From Ureibacillus sp. (GTDB taxonomy: Bacteria; Bacillota; Bacilli; Bacillales_A; Planococcaceae), in the NCBI GenBank assembly GCA_031178355.1, contig JAPSJC010000008.1, positions 1 to 64,000 on the forward strand: a stretch of DNA of 64,000 bases, in the 5' to 3' direction. Made by a program: the position numbers and the translations under genes. Position 1 is the stretch's first letter. Each line of letters starts with the position of its first letter. Under the pieces are notes generated by a model. It searched no databases. It was given only the letters and a program-made list of their open reading frames with translations, and was not told where the DNA came from. Positions 1-11,584 of the stretch are shown piece by piece.

Positions 1-1272
<1,272 letters not shown>

Positions 1273-1273
<1 letters not shown>

Positions 1274-4200
1274 CAATGTACTACCTCCGCTTTGGGCATT
1301 TCTTCTGCTGTGAATGTCATTGACTCAATAACCTCTAGCATAGCTTCAGCAGTATCAAGAGAAGTTAAACATGGAATCCCATTCTCTACAGATTCACGAC
1401 GAATTCGGAACCCATCACTTGCAGGTTGTTTTCCTTTCGTTAATGTATTAACGACAAGTTGAGTTTCACCATTTTGGATTACATCAATTAAAGTTTTATC
1501 TTTAGAGCCGATCTTTCCTACTACATCAGCTTGAACTCCAGCTTCCGCAAAGCTTCGTGCTGTTCCTTCAGTTGCCATGATTCGGTAGCCAACTGTGTTG
1601 AATCGTTTTGCTAAGACAATTGCCTCTTCTTTATCTTTATCAGATACAGTGAATAAAACTGTTCCAAATGGTTTTACTTCTGTGCCTGCTGCTACAAAAC
1701 CTTTATATAACGCTTTTTCAAATGTTGAATCTTTCCCCATTACTTCACCTGTTGATTTCATTTCAGGTCCTAGTGTAATGTCTACACGACGAAGTTTTGC
1801 AAAGCTAAATACCGGAACTTTAACAAATACACCTTTTTGTTCTTTTGCAAGACCAGTTGGATAGCCTTGTTCGACGATGGATTTTCCTAGAATAGCTTTT
1901 GTTGCAATATTTGCCATAGGAATATTTGTAATTTTACTTAAAAACGGAACTGTACGACTTGAACGTGGGTTTACTTCAATCACGTAAATCTCACCTTTTG
2001 AAAGAACATATTGGATGTTCATTAAACCGATAATCCCTAATCCTTTTGCTAAACGCGTTGTGTAATCTACTAAAGTAACTTTCTGTTGTTCCGTTAACTT
2101 TTGTGGTGGATACACCGAAATTGAATCTCCAGAATGGACACCAGCACGTTCAATGTGTTCCATAATACCTGGGATTAAAACATTTTCTCCATCACTAATT
2201 GCGTCCACTTCGATCTCCTGGCCAGTTAAGTAACGGTCTACTAAAACTGGATGGTCTGGAGAAGCTTCTACAGCATTTTCCATATAATACTTTAATTCTT
2301 CTTCGTTATAAACAATTTCCATAGCACGGCCACCAAGAACGTAAGAAGGACGGACAAGTACTGGGAATCCTAGTTTTTTACCGATTTCAACAGCTTCATC
2401 TGTTGAAATTGCTGTTTCACCAGCAGGTTGTGGAATTCCTAATTCTTGTAGAGCTTGCTCGAATTTGTCACGGTTTTCTGCACGATCAATGTCTTCAAGA
2501 CTAGTACCTAAAATTTTCACACCATTAGCCGCTAATTTATCTGCTAGATTAATAGCCGTTTGACCACCAAATTGAACAACTACACCAATCGGTTTTTCTA
2601 AATCAATAATGTGCATTACATCTTCTATTGTTAATGGTTCAAAATAGAGTTTGTCTGAAATGGAGAAGTCCGTTGACACTGTTTCAGGATTTGAGTTAAT
2701 AATGATTGCCTCATAACCCGCTTCTTGAATTGCCCATACAGAATGTACTGTCGCATAGTCAAATTCTACCCCTTGACCGATTCGGATTGGTCCTGATCCA
2801 AGTACAACTACTGATGGTTTCTCAGAAACGATTGATTCGTTTTCTTCTTCATAAGTGCCATAGAAGTATGGTGTTGTTGACTCAAATTCAGCCGCGCATG
2901 TATCAACCATTTTATAAACTGGGATAATTCCTTGTTCCTTACGATAAGCGTAAATAGCTTCCTGAGTTGTTTCCCATAGTTCAGCAACCTTCTTATCCGC
3001 AAATCCCATACGTTTCGCTTTACGAAGAATTTCTTCGTTATTTTTGTTATCTGATAGAGTTTTTTCCATCTCGACAATGTTTTGCAGTTTATTTAAGAAC
3101 CATAAATCGATTTGTGACCATTCGTGGATTTGTTCTACTGATACACCACGACGTAACGCTTCACCAATGAAGAATAAACGTTCGTCACCCGCTTTACGGA
3201 TTCGTTTTTCTATCCAATTATCAGTATTTTCCTCAGGATGTTTCAATTCAATATGGACATGTCCTGTTTCTAGTGAGCGAACTGCTTTTAAAATCGCTTC
3301 TTCAAATGTACGTCCCAATGACATTACTTCGCCAGTCGCCTTCATCTGCGTGCCAAGATTACGTTTTGCAGATTCGAATTTATCGAATGGCCAACGTGGA
3401 ATTTTTGCAACGATGTAATCAAGTGCTGGTTCAAAGTCTGCGTATGTTGAGCCAGTTACTGGGTTTTTAATTTCATCTAATGTAAGCCCTACAGCGATTT
3501 TAGCAGCAAGTTTTGCAATTGGATAACCAGTTGCTTTCGAAGCTAAAGCTGATGAACGTGATACACGTGGATTTACTTCAATTACGTAATAATTAAAGCT
3601 ATTTGGATCTAACGCTAATTGTACATTACATCCACCTTCAATTTTCAACGCACGAATGATATCTAAAGAGATGTTACGTAACATTTGATATTCACGGTCA
3701 GATAACGTTTGAGAAGGAGCAACTACAATTGAGTCACCTGTATGAATTCCAACTGGGTCAAAATTCTCCATGTTACAAACAACAATTGCGTTGTCAATAG
3801 AGTCGCGCATTACTTCATACTCAATTTCTTTAAAACCAGCGATTGATTTCTCAAGTAAACATTGCGTAACCGGACTATATTTTAGACCACTTTGAACGAT
3901 TTCTTCTAACTCTTGATCGTTGTTACAAATACCTCCACCAGTTCCACCAAGTGTAAAGGCAGGACGAACAATAACTGGATAGCCTATTCTTGCGACGAAA
4001 GCCTTCGCTTCAGCGATGTTATGAATAATATCTGATTCAGGTACAGGTGCACCTAGTTCATACATTAAATTACGGAATAAATCTCGGTCTTCCGCTTTAT
4101 GAATTGCATCTAGTTTTGTTCCTAAAATTTCAATATTTAATTCATCTAATATCCCAGATTCTTGAAGTTGGATTGCCATATTTAAACCAGTTTGACCACC

Positions 4201-4470
4201 TAATGTTGGTAGGATTGCATCTGGACGTTCTTTACGTAAAATACGAGAGACAAATTCTAGAGAGATTGGCTCGATATATACTTTATCTGCGATTTCTGTA
4301 TCTGTCATGATTGTAGCAGGGTTAGAGTTGATTAGAATAACACGGTACCCTTCCTCTTTTAATGAGAGACAAGCTTGTGTTCCTGCGTAGTCAAATTCTG
4401 CTGCTTGACCGATGATGATTGGACCTGATCCGATTACTAAAATAGTTTCTATATCTGTACGTTTAGGCAT
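1273..4470 (-). CDS. carB: Carbamoyl-phosphate synthase, large subunit (pyrimidine-linked)
   Basis: Makes carbamoyl phosphate from bicarbonate, ATP and ammonia supplied by CarA. The 1065-aa protein has the expected internal duplication: two ATP-grasp halves, the first opening [15 protein letters not shown] near the N-terminus and the second [14 protein letters not shown] near residue 555. Each contains an EVNPR metal-binding motif ([12 protein letters not shown] and [12 protein letters not shown]). The C-terminal methylglyoxal-synthase-like domain is the usual allosteric site. Its location in the pyr operon marks it as the pyrimidine-pathway (PyrAB-type) enzyme rather than an arginine-specific copy. 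The start overlaps the end of carA by 8 bases. Confidence 0.97.
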
Positions 4471-5563
4471 GTTGTTTCTCCTTCCCTGCGTGAACTTCCA
4501 TTAATTCGATAAATTCGTCAAATAAGTGATTTGAATCTTCTGGCCCAGGTGATGCTTCTGGGTGGTACTGTACTGTGAATACAGGATATTTTGTATGACG
4601 GAGTCCTTCAACTGTTCCGTCGTTTAAAGCTACGTGAGTTACTTCTAAATTAGTTCCTTCTAATGAATCTGCATCAATTGCATATCCATGGTTTTGAGAC
4701 GTTAATTCTGTACGTCCAGTACGTAAGTCTTTTACTGGATGGTTTGCACCACGGTGACCAAATGGTAATTTAAAACTTTTTGCACCACAAGCAAGTGCAA
4801 ATAACTGGTGACCTAGGCATATACCGAAGATTGGGACTTTTCCGACTAAGTTACGTATCGTTTCAATTCCCTCTGTTACATCGGCTGGATCCCCAGGTCC
4901 ATTTGATAACATAATTCCATCCGGATGCCATGCTAAAATTTGCTCAGCAGTTGTATTATAAGGAACAACTAATACGTCACAATCACGTTTGTTTAATTCA
5001 CGTAAAATTCCATGTTTCATACCAAAATCCAATAATACTACACGTTTACCACGACCAGGGCTTGGATATGCAGCTTTTGGTGATACTTCTCGAACATGAT
5101 TTGTTATATGAGGAGTTGCTTGTAGTTGTGCTACAATTTCCTCAACATTTACTTCTACATCTGCTTCTGTTAAAATCGCACGCACCGCTCCTTTTGAACG
5201 AATAATACGTGTTAATTTTCGTGTATCGATTTCTTCTATTCCTGGAATATCCTTCGAAACTAAATAATCATTTAAACTTAAATCTGATCTGAAGTTCGAT
5301 GGCTGCTTAGCTAATTCACGAGCAACCATACCGCGAATTGCTGGATTAATCGATTCAAAATCATCACGGTTAATTCCGTAATTACCGATTAATGGATATG
5401 TGAACGTAACAATCTGTCCGTAAAAAGAAGGATCTGATAATGTTTCCTGGTAACCTGTCATCCCAGTTGTGAATACCACTTCACCTTGTGAAGCTTTTTC
5501 ACTTCCGAACGCGATGCCTTTAAATACTGTGCCGTCTTCTAAAATTAACATTCTTTTTTTCAT
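4463..5563 (-). CDS. carA: Carbamoyl-phosphate synthase, small (glutaminase) subunit
   Basis: Hydrolyses glutamine and channels ammonia to CarB. The N-terminal CPSase small-chain domain contains [12 protein letters not shown] near residue 31. The C-terminal class I glutamine amidotransferase domain carries the nucleophile motif [10 protein letters not shown] (about 245) and the His/Glu pair in [11 protein letters not shown] (about 330). At 366 aa it is normal in size. Shine-Dalgarno GAGGAGG precedes the ATG, which follows the pyrC stop directly. Cotranscribed with pyrC and carB. Confidence 0.97.
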   Translation of the reverse strand: MKKRMLILEDGTVFKGIAFGSEKASQGEVVFTTGMTGYQETLSDPSFYGQIVTFTYPLIGNYGINRDDFESINPAIRGMVARELAKQPSNFRSDLSLNDYLVSKDIPGIEEIDTRKLTRIIRSKGAVRAILTEADVEVNVEEIVAQLQATPHITNHVREVSPKAAYPSPGRGKRVVLLDFGMKHGILRELNKRDCDVLVVPYNTTAEQILAWHPDGIMLSNGPGDPADVTEGIETIRNLVGKVPIFGICLGHQLFALACGAKSFKLPFGHRGANHPVKDLRTGRTELTSQNHGYAIDADSLEGTNLEVTHVALNDGTVEGLRHTKYPVFTVQYHPEASPGPEDSNHLFDEFIELMEVHAGKEKQHA

Positions 5564-6837
5564 TATTTTGCCTCCTCATAGACGATGTTGCCTTCAAATA
5601 TTGTCATTATTGGCCAACCTTTTGCTGACCACCCGTTAAATGGTGTATTACGACCTTTTGAAGCAAAGTTCTCAGTTTCAACGGTTTGTTCTTTGTTTAA
5701 GTCAATGATTGTTAAATCAGCTGATGTACCAACTTCAATAACCCCATAAGGTAAATCAAATATTTTTGCTGGTTTAACAGTCATCCAATCTACCAATTGT
5801 TTTAACGTCCATTTCCCTGTTTCAACGAAATTTGTATAGAGTAATGGGAACGCTGTTTCAAACCCAACTATTCCAAATGGAGCACCAACCATTCCACAAC
5901 ATTTTTCGCTTTCGGTATGTGGAGCATGGTCAGTCGCGATACAATCAATTGTTCCATCAAGAAGCGCGTTATGTAGTGAATCTAGATCATCCTTTGCACG
6001 AAGTGGAGGATTCATTTTCCAATTGGCATCATCAGATGGTATATCCATTTCTTCTAGCAATAAGTGATGTGGACAAACTTCAGCTGTTACACGAATACCT
6101 GCTTTTTTTGCGTCTCGAACTGCACGAACGGATTCTTTTGTAGATACATGGCATACGTGGTATCTTGCACCTGCTGCTTCTGCTAATAAAACATCGCGAG
6201 CAATTTGTACTGATTCACAGATAGAAGGAATTCCTGGAAGACCCAACTCTTTATTTCTAATTCCTTCATGCATTACACCGTTATATATTAATGAGTTATC
6301 TTCACAATGTGCTACTACGACTGCGTCTACTTTTGCCGCATCTTGCATTTGTTCATACATCGTTGATGAGAGTTGGATTCCTACACCATCGTCTGAAAAT
6401 GCTACTGCACCGTGTTCTTTTAATTCTGCTATATTTGTACGCTGTTCTCCTGCTTCATCAATTGTAAGCGAGCCATATGGTAATACGCGTACAACGGCAC
6501 TTTCTTTAATTAACCCATTAATTAAATTTAAATTTTCAGTTGAATCAGGCACTGGTTTGGTATTTGGCATAGCACAAATTGTTGTGAATCCACCTTTTGC
6601 TGCAGACTTTGTACCTGTTTCAATTGTCTCTTTATGTTCAAAGCCAGGTTCACGAAGATGCACATGTAAATCTACAAATCCTGGTGATGCAAAATGACCG
6701 TTTCCATCGATTACTTCCGCACCATCTGGTTGTGATCCACCGATTTCTATAATTATTTTGTTTTCAATCGTAATACTCGTCGATACCAATTCACCTTGGT
6801 CGTTTAACATTTGTATATTTTGAATGTATTTTTTCAT
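5563..6837 (-). CDS. pyrC: Dihydroorotase
   Basis: Cyclises N-carbamoyl-aspartate to dihydroorotate. It is a class I bacterial dihydroorotase of the amidohydrolase superfamily: the zinc-binding HVHLREPG motif near residue 58, later metal-ligand histidines in VAHCEDN and CHVSTKES, and [10 protein letters not shown] (about 305) carrying the catalytic aspartate. At 424 aa it matches the Bacillus enzyme. Its ATG overlaps the pyrB stop by one base (TAATG), so translation is probably coupled. Confidence 0.97.
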   Translation of the reverse strand: MKKYIQNIQMLNDQGELVSTSITIENKIIIEIGGSQPDGAEVIDGNGHFASPGFVDLHVHLREPGFEHKETIETGTKSAAKGGFTTICAMPNTKPVPDSTENLNLINGLIKESAVVRVLPYGSLTIDEAGEQRTNIAELKEHGAVAFSDDGVGIQLSSTMYEQMQDAAKVDAVVVAHCEDNSLIYNGVMHEGIRNKELGLPGIPSICESVQIARDVLLAEAAGARYHVCHVSTKESVRAVRDAKKAGIRVTAEVCPHHLLLEEMDIPSDDANWKMNPPLRAKDDLDSLHNALLDGTIDCIATDHAPHTESEKCCGMVGAPFGIVGFETAFPLLYTNFVETGKWTLKQLVDWMTVKPAKIFDLPYGVIEVGTSADLTIIDLNKEQTVETENFASKGRNTPFNGWSAKGWPIMTIFEGNIVYEEAK

Positions 6838-7715
6838 TATTCTCTTCCTTTCAAAATCGTTTCAAGAATGGCCATCCGGACAAATACACCATTTCTTACC
6901 GCTTCAAATATTCTTGAACGTTCACACTCTACAAGTTCAGATGTAATTTCGACATCGCGGTTTACTGGAGCCGGATGCATAATTATTGCACCTTTTTTCA
7001 TTCTTGCTTCACGCTCAAATGTTAACCCATACTGTTCATGATAACTCTCTTTAGAAAAGCTTTTGTTAACGATGTGTCTTTCATGTTGTATGCGTAGTAA
7101 CATAACTACATCACTATCTTCTATGAGTTCATCCCATGAATGATGGGCCTCAAATTCACCTGACCATTCGGGTGGACAAAGGAATCGTACATTAACACCT
7201 AATTTTCTTAATGCTGTTGCATTGGATTTTGCTACACGACTATGTGAGATATCTCCTGCGATTGTTACATTTAAACCTTCAAATCTTTCAAACTCTTTAT
7301 GGATTGTGTAAAGATCTAGTAAGCATTGAGAGGGGTGCTGTCCTGCGCCATCTCCTGCATTTACAACAGCAACATTAATTCCCTCGAGTAACTCATTGTA
7401 ATACTCATCTTCTTTCGCTCGAATGACAACTGCGTCCATTCCAATCATTTCTAGAGTTTTCACTGTGTCATACATTGTTTCCCCCTTTAATGCGCTTGAA
7501 AAACCTGCATCAAAAGGAATAACCGTACAACCAACTTTTCTTTCAGCCATTTCAAAACTAGTTTTTGTACGTGTACTAGGCTCAAAGAACAAATTTGCGA
7601 TGTTATATGAACGACTTAATGAAGGCTGTTCTCCATTTTCAAATTCAGCAGCTCTTTTTAAAATTTCTAGTATTTCGTCATTCGTTAAATGTTCCATTGA
7701 AAGTAAATTTCTCAA
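6837..7715 (-). CDS. pyrB: Aspartate carbamoyltransferase, catalytic chain
   Basis: Condenses carbamoyl phosphate with aspartate. Carbamoyl-phosphate-binding motif [12 protein letters not shown] near residue 45, [12 protein letters not shown] near 125, and [11 protein letters not shown] near 255. No regulatory-chain gene (pyrI) is present, as expected for the Bacillus type. The ORF track starts at an ATG at 7730, but that ATG lies inside the Shine-Dalgarno sequence (GGGAGGAAAC). The TTG at 7715 has ideal spacing and gives a 292-aa protein whose N-terminus has the same length as my recollection of B. subtilis PyrB, so I use it. A PyrR attenuator lies directly upstream. Confidence 0.93.
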   Translation of the reverse strand: MRNLLSMEHLTNDEILEILKRAAEFENGEQPSLSRSYNIANLFFEPSTRTKTSFEMAERKVGCTVIPFDAGFSSALKGETMYDTVKTLEMIGMDAVVIRAKEDEYYNELLEGINVAVVNAGDGAGQHPSQCLLDLYTIHKEFERFEGLNVTIAGDISHSRVAKSNATALRKLGVNVRFLCPPEWSGEFEAHHSWDELIEDSDVVMLLRIQHERHIVNKSFSKESYHEQYGLTFEREARMKKGAIIMHPAPVNRDVEITSELVECERSRIFEAVRNGVFVRMAILETILKGRE

Positions 7716-7744
7716 CACGTTTCCTCCCATACATGAACTTTATA

Positions 7745-7860
7745 TGAAAAATGCCTCGCTGTTGCGAGGCATCAGGAGGCATAAAATGAAACGTATTCTA
7801 TGTACGTTTTATTTCATAGGTCCCCTTTTGTGCCTCTCTGGACAACTTTTAAAGGTTAAA
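7745..7860 (-). promoter_or_regulatory. PyrR-responsive transcription attenuator in the pyrP-pyrB gap
   Basis: In the minus-strand transcript the PyrR-binding loop appears as GTCCAGAGAGGC (7831-7843), the highly conserved PyrR recognition core. Downstream an 8-bp GC-rich hairpin, ATGCCTCGC/GCGAGGCAT, is followed by a T tract (7751-7772) and acts as the terminator. Known mechanism: UMP-bound PyrR stabilises the anti-antiterminator and promotes termination before pyrB. The antiterminator pairing was not folded computationally. Confidence 0.92.
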
Positions 7861-7866
7861 GTTATA

Positions 7867-9180
7867 TTAATCATTTGTTTCATAAATGTCTTTAATTTCT
7901 TTATCTCTTCCTGGTAATACAAGATTTAGAATTACACCTACGATTGCCGCTAATGCCATTCCTTCAATGCTGAAAGTTTCATTAAATCGAAGTGCCGCTC
8001 CACCGATACCTATTACCAATATCACCGATGCGATGACCATATTTCGGTTATTACCAAAGTCTATGTTATTTTCAACTAACATTCTTAGACCACTTGAAGC
8101 GATAATTCCGAATAATAAGATTGATATACCACCAAGCACTGCTGTTGGGATCGTTTGAATTAGTGCCATTGCTTTACCTAAGAATGAGAATAAAATGGCT
8201 AATATAGCTGCGCCTAATATAACGTAGACGGAAAACACTCTAGTGATGGCTAACACACCTATATTTTCGCCATATGTAGTTTTGGGTGGCCCCCCAATTA
8301 ATGCACTTGCAAATGTTCCTAATCCATCACCTAATAACGAACGATGTAAACCTGGATCTTTTACATAGTTTTTATTTACCACTTTTCCAAGCACTAGTTG
8401 ATGACCAATATGTTCGGATATCGTTACGAATACGATTGGAACCATCCCTAGTAAAATGCTGGATGTAATTGTAAATTCGTAGTGCACACCAGGAATCAGA
8501 AATTCTGGCATAGCAAACCAATCAGCTTCTTTAACTTTTGCAAAATCTACTATTCCGACCATAGTTGAATAAATATATCCAACTATTAGACCTAAAAGAA
8601 TCGGCATTGTACTTAAGATGTTTTTAAAGAAAATGGTGAAAATGATTGCTGCAAATAACGTTACAAGTGCTGCTGAGAAATGTAGTACGCTATATTGCTT
8701 TGCCCCTTCTACTGTTATGTTCATCGCCATATCAACCGCTGTTCCAGCTAATCCCAATCCGATTACCATAATTACCGGTGCTACAACGATAGGAGGTAAT
8801 AATCGCATTAACCATTGATAACCTGCTTTCCAAATGATTAACGACACAATCGCATATGTAATACCTACCGCCATGGCACCAATCATTGCATTACCAGGAT
8901 TAACACTAGTTCCACTAGCATTTAAACCAGCCACAATAATGATTGGCGAGATAAAGGCAAAGGATGATCCTAAATATGCCGGAACTTTAAATTGAGTTAT
9001 AAATAAGAAAATAATTGTTGCGATACCGCTTGTTAATAATGCAATTGCTGGACTTAATCCTACTAATTGAGGGACTAAGATTGTCGCACCAAACATAGCA
9101 AACATATGTTGAAAACTAAAAGTTACTAGTTGTCCTACTGAAGGTTTATCTGTTATATCAAGAACAGCATTCTTTGCCAT
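7867..9180 (-). CDS. pyrP: Uracil permease (NCS2 family)
   Basis: Imports uracil for salvage. The 437-aa protein is a run of hydrophobic segments consistent with the 14-helix NCS2/UraA fold. The family signature is in the C-terminal half: TISEHIGH near residue 260 and GDGLGTFASALIGGPPKTTYGENIG near 285, the region that binds the uracil ring. It lies second in the pyr operon, 20 bases after pyrR. Shine-Dalgarno-like GTGGGGAAAAG precedes the ATG. Confidence 0.95.
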   Translation of the reverse strand: MAKNAVLDITDKPSVGQLVTFSFQHMFAMFGATILVPQLVGLSPAIALLTSGIATIIFLFITQFKVPAYLGSSFAFISPIIIVAGLNASGTSVNPGNAMIGAMAVGITYAIVSLIIWKAGYQWLMRLLPPIVVAPVIMVIGLGLAGTAVDMAMNITVEGAKQYSVLHFSAALVTLFAAIIFTIFFKNILSTMPILLGLIVGYIYSTMVGIVDFAKVKEADWFAMPEFLIPGVHYEFTITSSILLGMVPIVFVTISEHIGHQLVLGKVVNKNYVKDPGLHRSLLGDGLGTFASALIGGPPKTTYGENIGVLAITRVFSVYVILGAAILAILFSFLGKAMALIQTIPTAVLGGISILLFGIIASSGLRMLVENNIDFGNNRNMVIASVILVIGIGGAALRFNETFSIEGMALAAIVGVILNLVLPGRDKEIKDIYETND

Positions 9181-9200
9181 ATCTTTTCCCCACTCTCAAT

Positions 9201-9758
<558 letters not shown>

Positions 9759-9814
9759 CTAGTTTTAAGTACAATTTCAACTGATAATCAAATGTTGAAG
9801 AGGTTAATAACCAT

Positions 9815-10044
9815 TAAAAAAACCTCCTAAGCATTCGCTTAAGAGGTTGTTGATAGTTGCGTTTAATTGCATGTTAAATAAACGGCTTTCCTAACAAAGG
9901 TGTATAAATATACACGTCATGTTATAGATGCTGCCTTCTAACATCTTCACAAATACCTTTTCAGCCTCTCTGGACTGCCTTTAAAGGTGAATATTCAATT
10001 CTAGTACAATGTCGAATTAACACGACTATTGTTTTTCATTCATT
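9815..10044 (-). promoter_or_regulatory. PyrR attenuator in the pyrR leader
   Basis: The leader begins downstream of the promoter at 10051-10079 and runs to pyrR. It holds the PyrR-binding core GTCCAGAGAGGCTG (about 9962-9977) and, nearer pyrR, the terminator hairpin AACCTCTTAAG/CTTAGGAGGTT followed by TTTTTTT (9815-9847). This is the first of only two attenuators in this operon. Confidence 0.93.
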
Positions 10045-10050
10045 GTAGAA

Positions 10051-10079
10051 AGTATAAACTTTAATTTCTTACGAGTCAA
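10051..10079 (-). promoter_or_regulatory. Sigma-A promoter of the pyr operon
   Basis: On the minus strand: TTGACT, 17-bp spacer, TATACT. It overlaps the last codons of rluD, so the pyr operon starts transcription right at the end of the preceding gene, giving a leader of about 300 nt that contains the PyrR attenuator. Confidence 0.85.
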
Positions 10080-10993
10080 CCTTCTTTTCGTAAATCTTCT
10101 AATAATTCTACAAAATCGTTAGGGATTGGTGCTTCGAATTCTAGATACTCTTTTGTTGTTGGATGCACAAATCCAAGAATACCAGCATGTAAAACTTGTC
10201 CTCCAAAATCAATCGTCTTTTTCGGACCATATTTTGGATCGCCGACAAGCGGATAGCCAATATAGTTCATATGAACACGTATTTGGTGTGTACGGCCCGT
10301 TTCCAAAGTACATTCAACTAATGTATATAGACCACCAAAACGTTCTTTTACATGAAAATGTGTTACCGCATGCTTACCCTTATCTACAATAGCTTGCTTT
10401 TGACGATCTTTTGGATCACGTCCAATAGGAGCATCAATTGTTCCTTTATCATGAGCAATATGCCCATGAACTAAGGCCGTATATTTTCGTGTTACCGTTT
10501 TATTAACTAGTTGTTCCACTAACGATTGATGGGCATTATCATTCTTAGCCACCATAAGTAATCCTGATGTGTCCATATCGATACGGTGCACTATACCTGG
10601 CCTCAATACACCATTAATACCAGATAAATCTTTGCAATGGTGCATTAAACCGTTAACTAACGTTCCTGTAGTATGACCAGGAGCAGGGTGAACGACCATC
10701 CCTTTCGGTTTATTTACAACAAGTACATCTTCATCTTCATAAACGATATCTAAGTCTAAATCTTCTGGAATCACTTCTAGTGGTTCTGGTTCAGGAACAT
10801 CAATTTCAATGACGTCCCCTTTTCTAACTTTATATTTTGGTTTTACATCTTCTCCGTTCACTTTTATTACACCGCCATCTGTAATCCAGTTAGCAATTTG
10901 TGAACGTGACCAGTCTGCAGCTAATGTTGATAGCGCTTTATCAATGCGTTCTCCTGCAATTTCCTCGTCAATTGTATACGTAACAACTGTCAT
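10076..10993 (-). CDS. RluA/RluD-family 23S rRNA pseudouridine synthase (YlyB)
   Basis: Predicted to convert uridine to pseudouridine in large-subunit rRNA. An N-terminal S4 RNA-binding domain (SRSQIANWITDGGVIKVNG, about residues 28-47) is followed by the catalytic domain with VHRIDMDTSGLLMVAK (about 138), whose HRID aspartate is the expected nucleophile, and RTHQIRVHM (about 233). At 305 aa it matches YlyB. The ATG overlaps the lspA stop, so the two genes form a pair. The exact target uridines cannot be read from the sequence. Confidence 0.92.
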   Translation of the reverse strand: MTVVTYTIDEEIAGERIDKALSTLAADWSRSQIANWITDGGVIKVNGEDVKPKYKVRKGDVIEIDVPEPEPLEVIPEDLDLDIVYEDEDVLVVNKPKGMVVHPAPGHTTGTLVNGLMHHCKDLSGINGVLRPGIVHRIDMDTSGLLMVAKNDNAHQSLVEQLVNKTVTRKYTALVHGHIAHDKGTIDAPIGRDPKDRQKQAIVDKGKHAVTHFHVKERFGGLYTLVECTLETGRTHQIRVHMNYIGYPLVGDPKYGPKKTIDFGGQVLHAGILGFVHPTTKEYLEFEAPIPNDFVELLEDLRKEG

Positions 10994-11469
10994 TATTTCA
11001 CCTTTTTCTTTTCTGCTCTTTCTTCCATAAATAACACAATAATAATCATCATAATTGAAATTGTTAGTGCAGCATCAGCTATATTAAAAATAGGAAAATG
11101 ATAATTTACAAGGGGGATCAATACGTCTATAAAATCAACAACTTCTCCACGAAATAGTCGATCGATAAAATTTCCTAACGTCCCACCTAATAAAACCATT
11201 AAACTCACTGCAAAAAAATGCTTTCCTTTAGAATGCTTATGAAAATAATAAATAATACCAATTACAACCACGATTGTAACGATGAAGAATATCCACATTT
11301 GCCCCTCAAGCATTCCCCAAGCTGCACCACGATTTCGATGTGATAAAAGCCCAAGCCATGGGTCCCAAACACTAATGCGTTCACTAAGTTCCATATTTTT
11401 AACGACTAACCATTTCGTCCATTGATCGATTAGTAAAATGATTAGCGCAATTCCATAATATTTGTACAC
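10993..11469 (-). CDS. lspA: Lipoprotein signal peptidase (signal peptidase II)
   Basis: Membrane aspartyl protease that removes signal peptides from diacylglyceryl-modified prolipoproteins. Four hydrophobic segments in 158 aa, with the family motifs GNFIDRLFRGEVVDFID (about residue 100) and FNIADAALTI (about 127), which carry the two catalytic aspartates. The start is GTG behind GGGGGA. ileS lies upstream, separated by a hairpin; rluD is coupled downstream. CtaC, a lipoprotein in this window, would be a substrate. Confidence 0.96.
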   Translation of the reverse strand: MYKYYGIALIILLIDQWTKWLVVKNMELSERISVWDPWLGLLSHRNRGAAWGMLEGQMWIFFIVTIVVVIGIIYYFHKHSKGKHFFAVSLMVLLGGTLGNFIDRLFRGEVVDFIDVLIPLVNYHFPIFNIADAALTISIMMIIIVLFMEERAEKKKVK

Positions 11470-11540
11470 AGTATTCCCCCGTTTACGCTCAATTCTTCAT
11501 TATTCTAGCACAAAATCATTTCCAAGTCCTAGAAATAAGA

Positions 11541-11567
11541 AACCGCCCTCTTGTTTACGAGAGCGGT
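11541..11567 (-). terminator. Hairpin downstream of ileS
   Basis: Inverted repeat AACCGCTCTC/AGGGCGGTT with an 8-base loop lies between the ileS stop and lspA. The following T tract is interrupted (TTTCTTATTTC), so termination may be partial. Confidence 0.7.
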
Positions 11568-11584
11568 TATGATAAAAATTAGGA

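Noticed and set aside
3044-3418. 124-codon plus-strand ORF inside carB
   Set aside because: Shadow of a conserved coding region; serine/cysteine-rich antisense translation typical of shadows.
7423-7917. 164-codon plus-strand ORF over the pyrB start and pyrP end
   Set aside because: It runs antisense through pyrB, the PyrR attenuator and the end of pyrP; no ribosome binding site or family motif.
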